From: Simmondsia chinensis
Lineage: Eukaryota; Streptophyta; Magnoliopsida; Caryophyllales; Simmondsiaceae
DNA: 64,000 bases
Assembly: GCA_018398585.1 (NCBI GenBank)
Contig: JAGTTD010000001.1
Span: forward strand, 23,239,438-23,303,437
Direction: 5' to 3'
The position numbers and the translations under genes were made by a program. Of this stretch, positions 43,128 to 53,779 are shown piece by piece. The first letter of the stretch is position 1, and every line of letters starts with the position of its first letter. The notes beneath the pieces were generated by a model. That model was given only the letters and a program-made list of their open reading frames with translations. It searched no databases and was not told the origin of the DNA.

Positions 43128-44630
43128 TTGCTCACTAAATTTGAGGATTTGTTCGAAGTACCTAAATCTCTACCTCCCAAGAGGAGTTTAGATCATGTTA
43201 TACCCCTTAAGGGTGATTCTGAACCGGTGAGGCTTAGGCCTTATCGTTACCCCTATGCTCAGAAGACCGAAATTGAAAAACAGGTCGATGATATGATCAA
43301 AATAAACTTCATACAGCCTAGCCACAGCCCTTTTGCTTCCCCGGTTATTCTTGTCAAAAAGAAAGATGGCACAGCTCGAATGTGTGTTGATTATAGACAG
43401 CTTAATGCTATGACAGTGAAGGACAAGTTTCCCATACCAGTTATAGATGATTTGTTAGATGAATTGTATGGAGCCCATGTCTTCTCCAAGCTAGATTTAT
43501 GGCAAGGCTATCATCAAATTAGAGTGAATGAGCAAGATGTGCACAAGATAGCCTTCCGGACTCACCATGGTCACTTTGAGTTTATAGTCATGCCTTTTGG
43601 CTTGACAAATGCACCGGCTACATTCCAAGCTCTTATGAATGATGTCTTTAAGCAATTTCTGAGAAAGTTTGTGTTGGTCTTCTTTGAAGACATCCTGATT
43701 TATAGTGTAACATTCGAGGATCATTTGAAGCACTTGAGAGAAGTATTCTTAGTCATGCGTGAGCATAAGTTGTATGCTAAGTTGGCCAAGTGTTCTTTTG
43801 CTCAAACTCACTTGGTTTACCTTGGTCATGTAATCTCTTGTGATGGAGTTTCCACTGATCCATCAAAGGTCCAAGCCATGACTAATTGGCCTGTTCCGGT
43901 GACCTTAAAGCAATTAAGGGTTTTTTTGGGGTTGACAGGGTATTACAGTAAATTTGTAGCAGGTTATGGAGCTATAGCCAAGCCACTTACTGAATTATTA
44001 AAGAAGGAAGCCTTCAGATGGTCAGAAGAGGCTCAAAAGGCCTTTGAAGCTCTTAAATCAGCAATGAGCAGAGCTCCTGTTTTGGCAATGCCGGACTTCA
44101 CTTCAAGCTTTATGTTGGAAACTGATGCGTGTGGAAATGGTGTTGGGGTAGTATTGTCACAAGGAGGAAGACCCATAGCTTATCTTAGCCAGCCTTTGAA
44201 TGCAAAACATCAAGCTCTGTCCACATATGAAAAGGAATATCTTGCAATTTTGCTCGCTGTGGAAAGATGGAGGCATTACTTAGATGGGCATCATTTTATC
44301 ATCAAGACTGATCATCAGAGTCTAAAGCACTTGTTGAAGCAGAAAATTGTCACAAGATTACAGAGAAAAGGGTTGTTGAAGATGCTTGGGCTGGATTATG
44401 ATATCGAGTACAAGAATGGCAAGGAAAACATAGCAGCAGATGCACTGTCATGCAAATTTGAGGACCTTGAGCAAGGTTCTCTTAGGGCTATTTTTGTGAT
44501 TTCTCCTGCGTGGATGGAAGAAGTACACCAGTCCTATGAAAATGATTCATTTGCTCAAGAATGCGTAGCAGCTGCTAGCATGAACAAGGCAGTAAATCAG
44601 GCTTCTAGTGCTGCGGTGTCTGTTACCTGA
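43128..44630 (+). pseudogene. F2 reverse transcriptase-RNase H
   Basis: A 500-codon open frame. RT fingers: SLDHVIPLKGDSEPVRLRPY, SPFASPVILVKKKDG, CVDYRQLNAMTVKDKFPIP. The catalytic loop reads FVLVFFEDILIYS (FFED at 43680-43691); relatives, including E2 and E3 here, have FFDD, so the first catalytic Asp is Glu. RNase H follows: MLETDACGNGVGVVLSQGG, STYEKEYLAILLAVERW, IIKTDHQSLKHLL, with catalytic residues kept. It closes with a TGA at 44628. It would copy element RNA and degrade the template strand. Confidence 0.92.
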
Positions 44631-45653
44631 GGAATAATCAGAATCCAGGGAAAGCTATACATTGGCATCAATACTGAATTGAGGCATCAGATTATCAATG
44701 CTGCTCATGATTCTGCATAGGGTGGTCATTCAGGCATTGAGGGAACATATCAAAGGTTGAAGATTCACTTCCATTGGCCCGGTATGAAGAAAGAAGTGAC
44801 TGAATATGTACAAGACTGTGAAGTTTGTCAACAAACTAAACTTGGTGATCATAGATACCAAGGTCTTCTCCAACCTTTACCGGTTCCAGAGGGTATATGG
44901 CAGCATATCAGCATGGACTTTATTAAAGGTTTGCCCAAATCCAAAGGGAAAGAGGTGATATGGGTGGTAGTAGATCGGTTCACCAAAACCGGTCATTTCC
45001 TGGCTTTAGCTCGACCAGTTACTGTAGAAAAATTAGCTCGTGTATTCCTTAATAACATCTACAAGCTTCATGGATTGCCTCATTCCATAATTTCGGATAG
45101 GGAAAAGCTCTTTACAAGTAGCTTTTGGAAGGAGTTGTTTGGTCTCTTGGGGACTACATTGGCTCTCAGCTTAGCCTACCATCCTATAACCGACGGTCAA
45201 ACTGAAAGGGTCAATCAATGCATTGAACAATACCTTAGAAGCATGGTATTTAGCCATCCTAAGGTGTGGAGTAGGTGGCTCTCATTGGCGGAATATTGGT
45301 ATAATACTCATTTCCATGCTTCTTTGGGCACAACACCTTTCAAGGCATTGTATGGGTATGATCCACCCAATCCTATGATGTTGCAAGGAGTAGAGGCACA
45401 AGTGACTGAAGTGACTAAGCTATTACAGTAGAGGAAACATCTTATGCAGCTTTTAATGCAGAATCTTGGTCATGCTTAGGCCCGGATGAAATGGTACTCA
45501 GAGCACAAGAGAGTAGACAAAAATTTTGAAGTAGGAGATATGGTAAATTTGAAACTTCAACCTTATTGGTAGTCTACAGCAGCTATAAGGAAGAATGTCA
45601 AGCTTTGTGCTCAGTTCTTTGGTCCTTACAAGATTTTAGAGAGAATTGGCAAG
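44631..45653 (+). pseudogene. F2 integrase
   Basis: After the TGA the zinc-binding region shows GGHSGIEGTYQRLKIHFHWP and CEVCQQTK (a TAG at about 44718 interrupts). The core shows ISMDFIKGLPKSKGKEVIWV (first Asp), SDREKLFTSSFW (second) and ITDGQTERVNQCIEQYL (Glu). Stops at about 45429, 45477 and 45570 break the C-terminal part. Integrase inserts the cDNA. Confidence 0.88.
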
Positions 45654-45947
45654 GTGGCTTACAAGCTCGAGCTCCCAACCGATTCATATATTCACCCTGT
45701 TTTCCATGTTTCTCTTCTTAAAAAGCAGGTTAAACACGGACAAAAGGCTTCCTCAACAGCCCCGGAAGTGGGTTCTAGTGGCTCCTTACTCCTACAACCT
45801 GCATCAATAGAAGGAGTGCAGTTGGACAGTCCCCATGTATCCAACCAACAGCAAGTTCGAGTCAGCTGGTGCAACTTGGATAAATCCTTCATCACATGGG
45901 AAGATAAACGTTTTTTGTTGAGCCAATTTCCTTCTTTTATTTCTTGA
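45654..45947 (+). pseudogene. F2 integrase C terminus with chromodomain-like end
   Basis: A 97-codon frame: AYKLELPTDSYIHPVFHVSL is the GPY/F-type end of integrase. VRVSWCNLDKSFITWEDKRF then SQFPSF matches the C-terminal half of a chromodomain, which in chromoviruses guides insertion to marked chromatin. The stop lies in the pre-PPT CTTGAGGACAAG block. Confidence 0.75.
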
Positions 45948-45976
45948 GGACAAGAAATTTTCTAAGGGGAGGGGAT
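45948..45976 (+). other. F2 polypurine tract
   Basis: AAGGGGAGGGGAT just before the 3' LTR. The preceding CTTGAGGACAAGAAATTTTCT is a degraded form of the G1/F1 inverted repeat. Confidence 0.8.
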
Positions 45977-46318
45977 TGTTATGTCTATCGAGTTGTAATT
46001 CAAGTTAATAAAATTAGGCGAATTGTTTTATTCAAATTCTAGTTTGGGCGCCAAAGTCGGTTAGCGGTTAGAGCCGATTGAGATTTTTGGCGGGAGTTTG
46101 TGTGGTCGTCCCTTGTTATTGTTTTTCATTATTTCTCCTTAAATAGTGGCTAATTTACTTGTAATGGGTTATCCAATGAAATATCAATTAATCCTAGTGA
46201 TTAAAACTTCTTCTTCTCATCTAATTCTCTCTATTTTCTCATCCCCTTTCCCTTCTTTCTCATCCCAAACTCTCTTACTTTCTTAGGTTAAGTTCAAGAT
46301 TTAATCTCGAACTTAACA
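45977..46318 (+). repeat. F2 3' LTR
   Basis: 342 bp, TGTTATGTCTATCGAG to GAACTTAACA. It has GCGCCAAA at 46048-46055 (the 5' copy has lost the CpG here) and TTTGGCGGGA at 46086-46095. Confidence 0.9.
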
Positions 46319-46802
46319 TGTTGTTAGTTAGCTTTACTTGTATTAGTCCTGGGTTAAGCTCTAGTTCCTGATGTAATAAGCTGCATTTATCTCTTGCGTT
46401 GTAAGTAACCTGCAGTAAGCATGTGTTCGGTTGGGGGTGTGGCGCCTAGCTATTCGAATGTTAGTTGTCTTGGCGCCAAGATATTTTAGATATAGTTAGT
46501 TAGATATTTTAGTGAGCTAGATATTTTCCTAGCTGAAGTCGGTTAGTGGCTGGTCTTGATTCAATGTACTTGCTTGCTTAAGTTTGCCTATAAGTAGTAG
46601 TGGTGTAATAATTCAGATTCATTCAATGAAATTGACAACAAATATTTCTTTGAGATTAAACTTCTCTCTCTCATCTAACTCTCTCTATTTCTCGTCCCTA
46701 ATTCTCTAATTTCTCATCTCAATTCCCTTCTTTCTCATCTCATACTCTCAGTCTATCCAAATTTACTTAGCTTACGCTCATGAATCAATCACGAGCGTAA
46801 CG
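46319..46802 (+). repeat. F1 3' LTR, right part
   Basis: It starts with the second TGTTG copy and continues GTTAGTTAGC as in the F1 5' LTR, ending GAGCGTAACG. TTGGCGCCAA is intact at 46470-46479. Confidence 0.9.
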
Positions 46803-46822
46803 CCCCCCCCCCCCCCCCCCCC
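46803..46822. repeat. 20-base C homopolymer inside the SINE
   Basis: An unbroken C run between F1 and the SINE right half. It includes the F1 TSD and the rest of the SINE C stretch. Confidence 0.85.
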
Positions 46823-46877
46823 GACCCTGCTTATGCGGGAGCCCTTGGAGGCACTGGGTTTGTTGTTGTTGTTATTG
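46823..46877 (+). mobile_element. SINE, right half with TTG repeat end
   Basis: GACCCTGCTTATGCGGGAGC, then GCACTGGGTTTGTTGTTGTTG and ATTGTT. A GCGGGAGC block and terminal TTG repeats mark the SINE class best known from Solanaceae (TS type). It joins the left half ending at 32749. Confidence 0.75.
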
Positions 46878-46884
46878 TTATACT

Positions 46885-48390
46885 ATGAATATGTTCAAGT
46901 ATAAATGAATTATTCAGTGAATGGCGAGTTGGTAACTAATGGAGAAGCTATGAGAAGGATAATGATAGTGGTTATATTTATCCTTTGTCATGGACATTTA
47001 GTAGAGGGGTTGTTGTTATCAATACAGCCTATTAGGGAGATATCGAATAAATGGTTTAAGTCTAGAGTGCAGTGAGATTTATTTAGTGGAATTAGGTCTC
47101 ATTAAATGGTAATTAAATTATTTCATGAGATGATTAATTTAACCCATTTTAAGCTAGATTTAAATTGTCCCTGAGGTCTCTATGCAAGCCTCTGTATTTA
47201 TTACCATCAAAAAAATATTAAAGAATTAATGAGATGAATTATTTATCCATATAATGGGTAAATTTAATTTTGCCAAACATTATTCATGAGATGAATGAGA
47301 ATTGAAAATTATAAAATAAAATAATTTTAAAAAATTAAAATTCATTAGGTGAATTTTTACATGTGGGAAACAAAACAAAAAAAAAAAAGGAAAAATCGCA
47401 TTAAAATGATCAGCATCACCGTCTACTCATACTAGCCAACCAGTGCGCGACACCAGGGCCACGATCCACACCTTTGGGCGTGGACCAATAGCATGTTGTC
47501 AAGTATGGCACGTGTTTTAAATTAAAAAAATCACGCAGTTTTGAACTGTTATGAAACGATGCGTTTTGTGTTATGTTTTTAATTAAACGACGTGTTTTGA
47601 TTTTAACAAGGCAATCCCACATCGAAAAAAATTAGTTTTTTTTCGCTCTGGTAGCCTGCTATAAATAGAGGCACCTATTCAGAGGTTCGGCTTTCAATCA
47701 AAATTAAATTTTTGGGTTTTTGGAAAATATTTCAGCGAACTAATTGGAGATAAAAATTTCTGTTGAAATTCTTAGTTTAATGTTTTTCGGAGCCCACCCT
47801 CCGGGCAGTTTGAGGTTATTGTGTAGAAGATCGTGGGGTCTCAATTTTCTTAGTATTCTTTATTATTAGAGCAATTATAGGTATGTTCTTCTTTCCTTCT
47901 TTTTTTAGTTTTCGCTCTTCTATTTATTTAAAGTATTCGTTATTATGCCTGTTTAAGTTTATGTATTGTTATGAATGTATTAGAGTAAAAGGCCTGTAGA
48001 TCTAAATTAAAAATTTAGATATGTAGATTTAAATTATGAATTTAAATCTATAAATTTAAAATTAGGAATTTTAAATCAACCATAGGTTTAGAATTATGAA
48101 TTCTAAACCTGTTCTGCTGCGTAAACTTTATTAGGGAGAATTTTTGAAATTCGTCCCAACAATCGGTATTAGGGCAAAGGGTTTATAGAGATAAACATAT
48201 TCCCGGAAACTCTCACACATGAGGTGTCACGAAGCGTGACTCTCCGACCGGGTGCTTAGGTAGAGAGAAGAGTCTCCTATTTTAAGTGCTCTAATAGGTA
48301 CCCCTTGTTGTGACCACAGTTGAAAAATTGTGGACCCAACGATCAGTATCAGAGTTATCTTTCAAACAATAATTTATATTTTTCCCAACA
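46885..48390 (+). repeat. C1 3' LTR, right part
   Basis: It resumes at ATGAATATGTTCAAGTATAA, matching about 29998 in the 5' LTR, and runs to TTTCCCAACA. A TATA-like CTATAAATAGAGGC is near 47660. GGGAG at 48391-48395 is the right TSD of C1. Confidence 0.88.
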
Positions 48391-48414
48391 GGGAGGTGGG
48401 GTGTGTTTTTTAGA

Positions 48415-48728
48415 ATCTTTGGCGAAAGTATTCCACATGTTTGACATTTGGAATTAATACCAAAATTATTTTTGTATTATGAATTGTATCAGAGTTATTT
48501 TTGTATAATGAGAAAATAACGATAGTAGTTAAGTTTGTTTTTGCTCACGAATATATAATAAAGGGGTTAATTGTCACAATAAAATTACTTGAAAATTCTT
48601 GAGTGAATATATTTAATTCTAGAGTGTAGTAAAACTTATTTAGTGAAATTAAGTTTTATTAAATGGTAGTCAATTTTTATCATGAGATGATAATCAGATT
48701 TAACCCGTTTGGAGCTAGAGTTAGTTTG
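48415..48728 (+). repeat. C1-family LTR remnant, left part
   Basis: TTGGCGAAAGTATTCCACAT through GACATTTGGAATTAA resembles C1 LTR positions from about 29955 on, but is more diverged. It is interrupted by E3 at 48729. GTTTG (48724-48728) is the E3 TSD. Confidence 0.7.
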
Positions 48729-48760
48729 TGCTATGATTCAAGATCAAACTTGAATCATAA
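48729..48760 (-). repeat. E3 3' LTR, outer part
   Basis: TGCTATGATTCAAGATC to GAATCATAA, the first 32 bp on the plus strand, then E2 starts. The rest is at 54124-54454. The undisturbed sequence is in the other LTR at 59040-59071. Confidence 0.85.
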
Positions 48761-49104
48761 TGTTATAGTCCAAGTAGAATCTTGGCTATAACCTAGGTGA
48801 GGAAGAGGTTAGATGAGAAGAGAAGGGAAAGAGATGAGGATTAGAGAGAAAAATTAAGAAATGAGAAGTAGAGATAATAAGATATTTTCATTGAATGAAT
48901 GAATCTTACAAGAATACAACTATTTATGCTCTTACAAGATATAAGCTCAATAAATGAATATAGACATATACTAAACAAGAACTACCAACTTAGAAATTGA
49001 GCTAGCCGCCACATTAGACCAAGACATAACCGCCAAAGACCAAACCCTCAACTAACATTCCCGCCTTTTCTAATTGAAAAGCAAAACACCTTTGGGCTAT
49101 GACA
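48761..49104 (-). repeat. E2 3' LTR
   Basis: 344 bp, plus strand TGTTATAGTCC to GGGCTATGACA, near-identical to 53780-54123. It contains TTCCCGCC at 49058-49065 (GGCGGGAA on the element strand), an E2F-like core. Confidence 0.9.
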
Positions 49105-49389
49105 TTACCCTTCCCTTGAGCTCATTCTTGCCTCAAAAATGGAAGGAAGGAAATTGAGACTTTAAGGACCACCAATTTTCCCAAGATGCATTCTCTTTTC
49201 CAAAATTAGCCCACTGAACTAAAACCTGCTCAACATCTGCTCCCTGCTGCTGCACTATCCTCTTACCAAGAACAACTACTGGTTCCTACGGCACACTTCC
49301 CTGAACTGAAGCTAGCAATGGTTCTGTTGCACAAACTGCCCCCTTTGCCACATACTTCTTGAGCAAAGAGATGTGGAACACAGGATGGA
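49105..49389 (-). other. E2 PPT and decayed pol end
   Basis: On the minus strand, TTTTTGAGGCAAGAATGAGC then TCAAGGGAAGGGTAA precedes the LTR: the purine tract and a reduced form of the LEDK block. The rest of the stretch corresponds to the integrase C terminus but is too decayed to assign a chromodomain. Confidence 0.6.
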
Positions 49390-50390
49390 CTACGCTGTTC
49401 GGAGGAAGCTCAAGCCTGTAAGCCACCCTACCAATCTTTTCCAAGACCTTGTAAGGTCCAAATTACTTGGCACACAGCTTAACATTCTTGTGCACAGCAA
49501 TGTAATTTTGTCTATGGGCTGCAGCTTAAGATACACCAAATCCCCTGCTTTAAAACTTCTGTCAACTCTACCCATATCAGCAAAATACTTCATTTGAGCT
49601 TGTGCAATCTGAAGATTATCCTTAAGCTACTAAACTAGCTATTTCCTCTGATTAAGAAGCTCATTGACAGAATCCACATGAGAAGTCAAGCCTTCGCTCA
49701 TCAAGGGTGATGGTATATAAAGCCTTGAATGGAGAAGTGCCCAAGGAAGCATGTGAATGAGTATTGTACCAATACTCTGGGAGTGACAACCACCTATTCC
49801 AGTTCTTAGGATGCAGAAATGTCATTCCCCACTGATATTGCTCTATGCACCGATTCACCCTTTCAGTCGGTCCATCAGACTAAGTGTGATAAGAAGAGCT
49901 CAAAGGCAAAGTGGTCCCCAACAATAAGAACAACTCACTCTAGAAGTTGCTAGTAAATAACCTATCTCGATCAGAAACAATCGATTGAGGAAGGCCATGT
50001 AACTTGTAAACATGGTCCAGGAAGAGCCTTGCTAACTTCTCAGCAGAAATAGGATGAGAGAGAGCAATGAAATGCTCGAACTTGGTGAATCGATCTACAA
50101 TCACCCAAATGATCTCTCTACCTTCGGATTTAGGCAATCCTTCAATAAAATCCATGCTTATATGAGTCCAAGCTTTTTCTGGAATCGCTAAAGGTTGCAA
50201 CAAACCCTTATAAGGTGTGTGCTCCACCTTAAATTGCTGACAGACTTCACATTGCATAACATGTTCTTGCACTTCCTTCTTTAACCCAGGCCAATAGAAG
50301 TACTATTTGACCCTTTGGTAAGTACCATCCCGGCCAGAATGTCCCCCTTAAGGAGAATCATGAGAAGCTTCCAAGATCTGCTTCTTGAGT
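49390..50390 (-). pseudogene. E2 integrase
   Basis: The core frame (50272-49940) reads CEVCQQFKVEHTPYKGLLQP, ISMDFIEGLPKSEGREIIWV and SIVSDRDRLFTS. 49858-49661 reads MNRCIEQYQWGMTFLHP and LSLPEYWYNTHSHASLG; 49593-49390 is the C-terminal part (DRSFKAGDLVYLKLQP). Stops lie between the frames, including one just before the DGxTERVN Glu motif. Confidence 0.85.
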
Positions 50391-50532
50391 TCAGTGCTGT
50401 TGCCAATGTAAATCTTTTCTTTAGCTCGAACAATGCCTTGTTTAACAGTCACCTCAACTTCTTCCCCTCAGCCTTTGGCTGAACATAGCTAGCAATGACA
50501 TATTTCTGAGCATAAACATCATTCTCATACGA

Positions 50533-51096
50533 TTAAATTACTTCGTTCATCCACAGAGGAACCACTTGAGACACTGCAGCACAAGAAGCTTCAATTGTAT
50601 CTTCCTCTTGTCTCCTTGATAGAGCATCTGCCACTGGATTTTCTGCTCCCTTCCTATAATCAATGGTATAGTCCAAACCGAGCATCTTCATTAAGCCTTT
50701 CCTTTGCACTCTAGTTGTAATTTGTTTCTCAAGCAAATACTTGAGACTTTGATGATTAGTCTTAATCACAAAATGACACCCTTCCACATAGTGCCTCCAT
50801 TTTTGCACAGCTAAGAGAATTGCCACGTACTCTTTCTCATAAATTGACAATTTCTAGTTCTTGGCACCCAAAGCTTGACTGAGATAAGCTAATGGCCTCC
50901 CATTTTGTGAAAGAATTACTCCAATTCCACTGCTGCTAGCATTAGTTTCTAGCACAAAAGGAAGATCAAAGTTTGGCATCACCAAAACTGGGGCTGAAAT
51001 CATGGATTTCTTAAGCTGATTGAAGGCTTCCCTGGCTGAATCATTCCAATGAAAAGAATCTTTCTTCAACAATTCGGTCAAGGGTTTAGCTATCAA
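50533..51096 (-). pseudogene. E2 RNase H
   Basis: 51096-50854 has [20 protein letters not shown] and [19 protein letters not shown]. Relatives have ETDA, so the first catalytic Asp is Asn (codon at 50941-50943). 50850-50533 has SIYEKEYVAILLAVQKW and IKTNHQSLKYLL, where another conserved Asp (KTDH) is also Asn. Confidence 0.85.
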
Positions 51097-51131
51097 CCCA
51101 TATCCAGCTATGAACCTTTGATAATAACCAG

Positions 51132-51570
51132 TTAAGCCAAAAAATCCTCTCCATTATTAACTGAATTTGGCTCTGACCAATCCTTCATGGCTTTGATCTT
51201 GTTTGGATCAGTTGCAACTCCATTACCAGTGATAATGTGACCAAAATACTCCACTTGTGACTTGGCAAAAGTGCACTTGGAAAGCTTGGCAAACAATTTA
51301 TGTTGCCTCATGATCTGAAACGCCATCTCTAAATGAGTTAAGTGCTCCTACATTGTATGGCTGTAAACCAAACTATCATCAAAGAACACAAGCATAAGCT
51401 TCCTTATATATAGCTCGAACACTGAGTTCATCAGAGCTTGGAATGTAGCAGGAGCATTGGATAGCCCAAAGGCACCACAACAAACTCATAATGGCCGTGG
51501 TGAGTTCTAAAAGTTGTCTTTGGAATGTCTAGTTCTTGAACTCGAATCTGGTAGTGTCCCTGCCTCAAAT
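51132..51570 (-). pseudogene. E2 reverse transcriptase, palm-thumb part
   Basis: The catalytic FFDD is intact (51375-51386, minus). 51326-51132 reads MAFQIMRQHKLFAKLSKCTF and VEYFGHIITGNGVATDPNKI. A stop ends the large upstream frame at 51571 and a shift follows. Confidence 0.85.
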
Positions 51571-53385
51571 CTAACTTGGAAAATGCCAAGAACCATGAAC
51601 TTCATCCAAAAGATCATCTATGATAGGTATAGGGAACTTATCCTTGACTGTTATAGAATTCAGTTGCCGGTAATCGATGCACATTCTAGAAGATCCATCC
51701 TTCTTTACCAATATTACCGGAGAGGCAAATGGACTATGGCTGTGCTTTATGAACTTTATTTGAAGCAAGTCCTCCACTTTCCTTTCTATCTTATTCTTTT
51801 GAGAATGAGGGTACTTGTAGGGCCGTAAGTTCACTGGATTGGATCCTTCTTTCAGAGGAATAGCATGATTAAAACTCCTTCTTGGAGGTAGAACTATAGG
51901 CTGCTCAAAGATGTCACTATACTTCTGCAGCAGAGAATCCAGGACAACATTGAAATCATCTTGAGGTACTTCAGAAGCAGTTGTGATGGAAGAAAGCTGT
52001 CCCACCCACTGATAAGACCGTTCCTTAAGTAACTTTTGAAGGCCTTTACCCTCCATCAACTGAAGTTGTCCCTGCTCAACAATGCCCTTCAGTTGAACCT
52101 GCTCACCATTCTTGTCAAAGGACACAACAAGCTGAGCAAAATCAAAGAGAATGGGGCTGAAAGACCTCGTCCAATCAACCCCTAATACCATGTCACATCC
52201 TCCCAACCTCAACACTCTGAAATCATACTCAAACTTATGCCCTTGCATCTTCCAACCGAACCCTTTACACTTGGTATGAGTCAAGATGGAGTTGCCATCA
52301 GCAACGGTGATAGACAAAGGACTGGTCTTAATCAATTCTTGCCCCACAGCTCTAACCACCTGAGGATCAATGAAGCTGTGTGTGCTGCCACTATCAATGA
52401 GTATTAATAATTCCCTTTGTCCCATTCTTCCTTTGATCCGGATGGTGTTGTGCGTTCCACTTCCTGTTAAGGTCTTCACAGAGATCTCCACACCATTCTC
52501 CTCCTTAGATTCTCCATCCTGTTCCTCATCAGGTTCTAGAGTCTCAATAAAATCACTTGCTTCTCCTTCTTCAGCAGCTTCAACTCCTGAAGATACCATA
52601 AGATACATGGGATTACAGTTGTGTCCAAAGAAGTATCTCTGATTACACTTGTAGCAAAGCTTTTGAGGCTTCTTCTCCTCATTACTGCCACTTCTGTTGA
52701 AGACTTGAAAAGGTCTTGAAGAATAATTTCCAGCACCAACAGTTTTCCCTTTAGAAGAATCAGAAGGAATCATCATGATATTTTCCACCTTCCTAGCTTT
52801 TGAATAAGCTTGAGACAATGTTGTTGGTTCGAAAGCCTTCACCATTTGCTTGATCTTAGGCTTGAGTCCACTTACAAAACTAGAAACATAATATGACTCT
52901 GGAGCCTCTGGATAAACATTGAGCATTTGAGCTCTCAATCCTTCAAAGCGTGTCATGTAATCCTTCACTGAAGAAACCTGGATCATTTTGTTGAAATTAT
53001 CCACTACCTCACTCACATCTTCATCTCCATATCTATCACAAAGTTCATTAGCAAATTCAATCCAAGTTATTGCAGGATTGCTTCGCATCAAACTGTAATA
53101 CCAAACCTCTAATTCACCATGCAAATATACTGCAGCCAGCTCTACTTTTTCATGCTCCTCAATATTGTAAAACTGAAAGTATCTGTCACACTTCCTCACC
53201 CAAGATTGAGTCAATGTACCATCAAAAGGCTCTAAATCCCCTCGAGGTTGTCTAAAGTTGCTGCTCCTCGAGCTAGAAGTACCGTCACTGCTTTCAGCTA
53301 GTGTTGGTCTCAGTTCTGGAGGTCTTACTTGCTGGCTAGCAGGCCGTAGTATGCCTACTCCAGGAGGCTGTTGGTGTCTCTCCAA
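51571..53385 (-). pseudogene. E2 gag-protease-RT N-terminal frame (604 codons)
   Basis: The longest open frame in the window. Gag domain at about residues 50-190 (FDGTLTQSWVRKCDRYFQFY, VKDYMTRFEGLRAQM), CCHC knuckle at about 240-260 (CYKCNQRYFFGHNCNP), protease active site at about 330 (LILIDSGSTHSFIDP, intact), MVLGVDW at about 400, then RT fingers from about 485 (HAIPLKEGSNPVNLRPYKYP, CIDYRQLNSITVKDKFPIP). It stops early in RT. Gag, protease and RT share one frame here, as in single-polyprotein chromoviruses. Confidence 0.9.
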
Positions 53386-53439
53386 ATTCTTCTAAAATTT
53401 CGACGTTTGCTGTGATATTTACTGTGAGATGTGTTGAGA

Positions 53440-53640
53440 TTATGTCTCAAACCTCTGCTCCATATCCTGTCGCATAGTGTGCATCATAGTTTGCATCATT
53501 GCCAACATTTCATCCAAGCGATCACTCTGATTAACTCCACCATCCGCACCAGTAACTGCTGCGGCATAAGTAGTGGGATTTCTAGCTACATTGTTGGCTG
53601 CGTTTTGAGAAGCATTGGCACGAATTGTAGGTCCAGCCAT
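53440..53640 (-). pseudogene. E2 gag N-terminal region
   Basis: The likely true start is ATG at 53640 (MAGPTIRANASQNAANNVAR), about 125 bases after the PBS, because MAG plus R-A-type starts recur in E3, G1 and F1. A short Met/Gln coiled region (MLAMMQTMMHTMRQDMEQRF) follows, then a stop that separates it from the 604-codon frame. Confidence 0.8.
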
Positions 53641-53765
53641 GTGATAAGATCGTCCGCGTTTAGCCAGATTGCAGCATGAGCTTAATTCCAGTACGATCAA
53701 GCCTGAAATCCTTGTAACTCAATTGAATTAAGCTCAATTTCAATCCGATCAACGATGAACGCAAT

Positions 53766-53777
53766 ACTCTGATACCA
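53766..53777 (-). other. E2 primer-binding site, tRNA-iMet type
   Basis: Minus strand TGGTATCAGAGT, 2 bases inside the LTR end at 53780. Confidence 0.85.
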
Positions 53778-53779
53778 AA

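Larger units (their letters stand above)
35963..46318 (+). mobile_element. F2: full-length chromovirus-type Ty3/gypsy element
   Basis: Both LTRs, iMet PBS, gag, protease, RT, RNase H, integrase and a chromodomain-like tail, with TSD TGTTG at 35958-35962 and 46319-46323. The domain order and integrase/RT wording fit the chromovirus branch, perhaps Reina-like. It is the only element here with a nearly unbroken RT-RNase H frame (500 codons). Two later insertions split gag (37012-38791 and 39638-42604), and an RT catalytic change plus stops disable it. Confidence 0.9.
32750..46802 (+). mobile_element. F1: gag-protease-only element carrying nested F2
   Basis: Its own sequence is 32750-35962 plus 46319-46802 and resembles G1: LTR, iMet PBS, gag, knuckle, protease, PPT, LTR, with no RT or integrase. 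Flanks are CCCCC on both sides, set in the SINE C run, so the TSD is consistent but not independent proof. LTR ends have decayed: TA instead of TG at the left end, CG instead of CA at the right end. Confidence 0.85.
29273..48390 (+). mobile_element. C1: non-coding LTR element, host of the main nest
   Basis: The 5' LTR begins TGTTAGGAACAG; the 3' LTR ends CCCAACA at 48390. TSD GGGAG is at 29268-29272 and 48391-48395. Net of insertions, C1 is under 5 kb, with only about 0.6 kb between the LTRs and no coding domain there. The first ~205 bp of the 3' LTR are missing, so a deletion covers the interior and that LTR's start. Lineage cannot be assigned. Confidence 0.85.
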
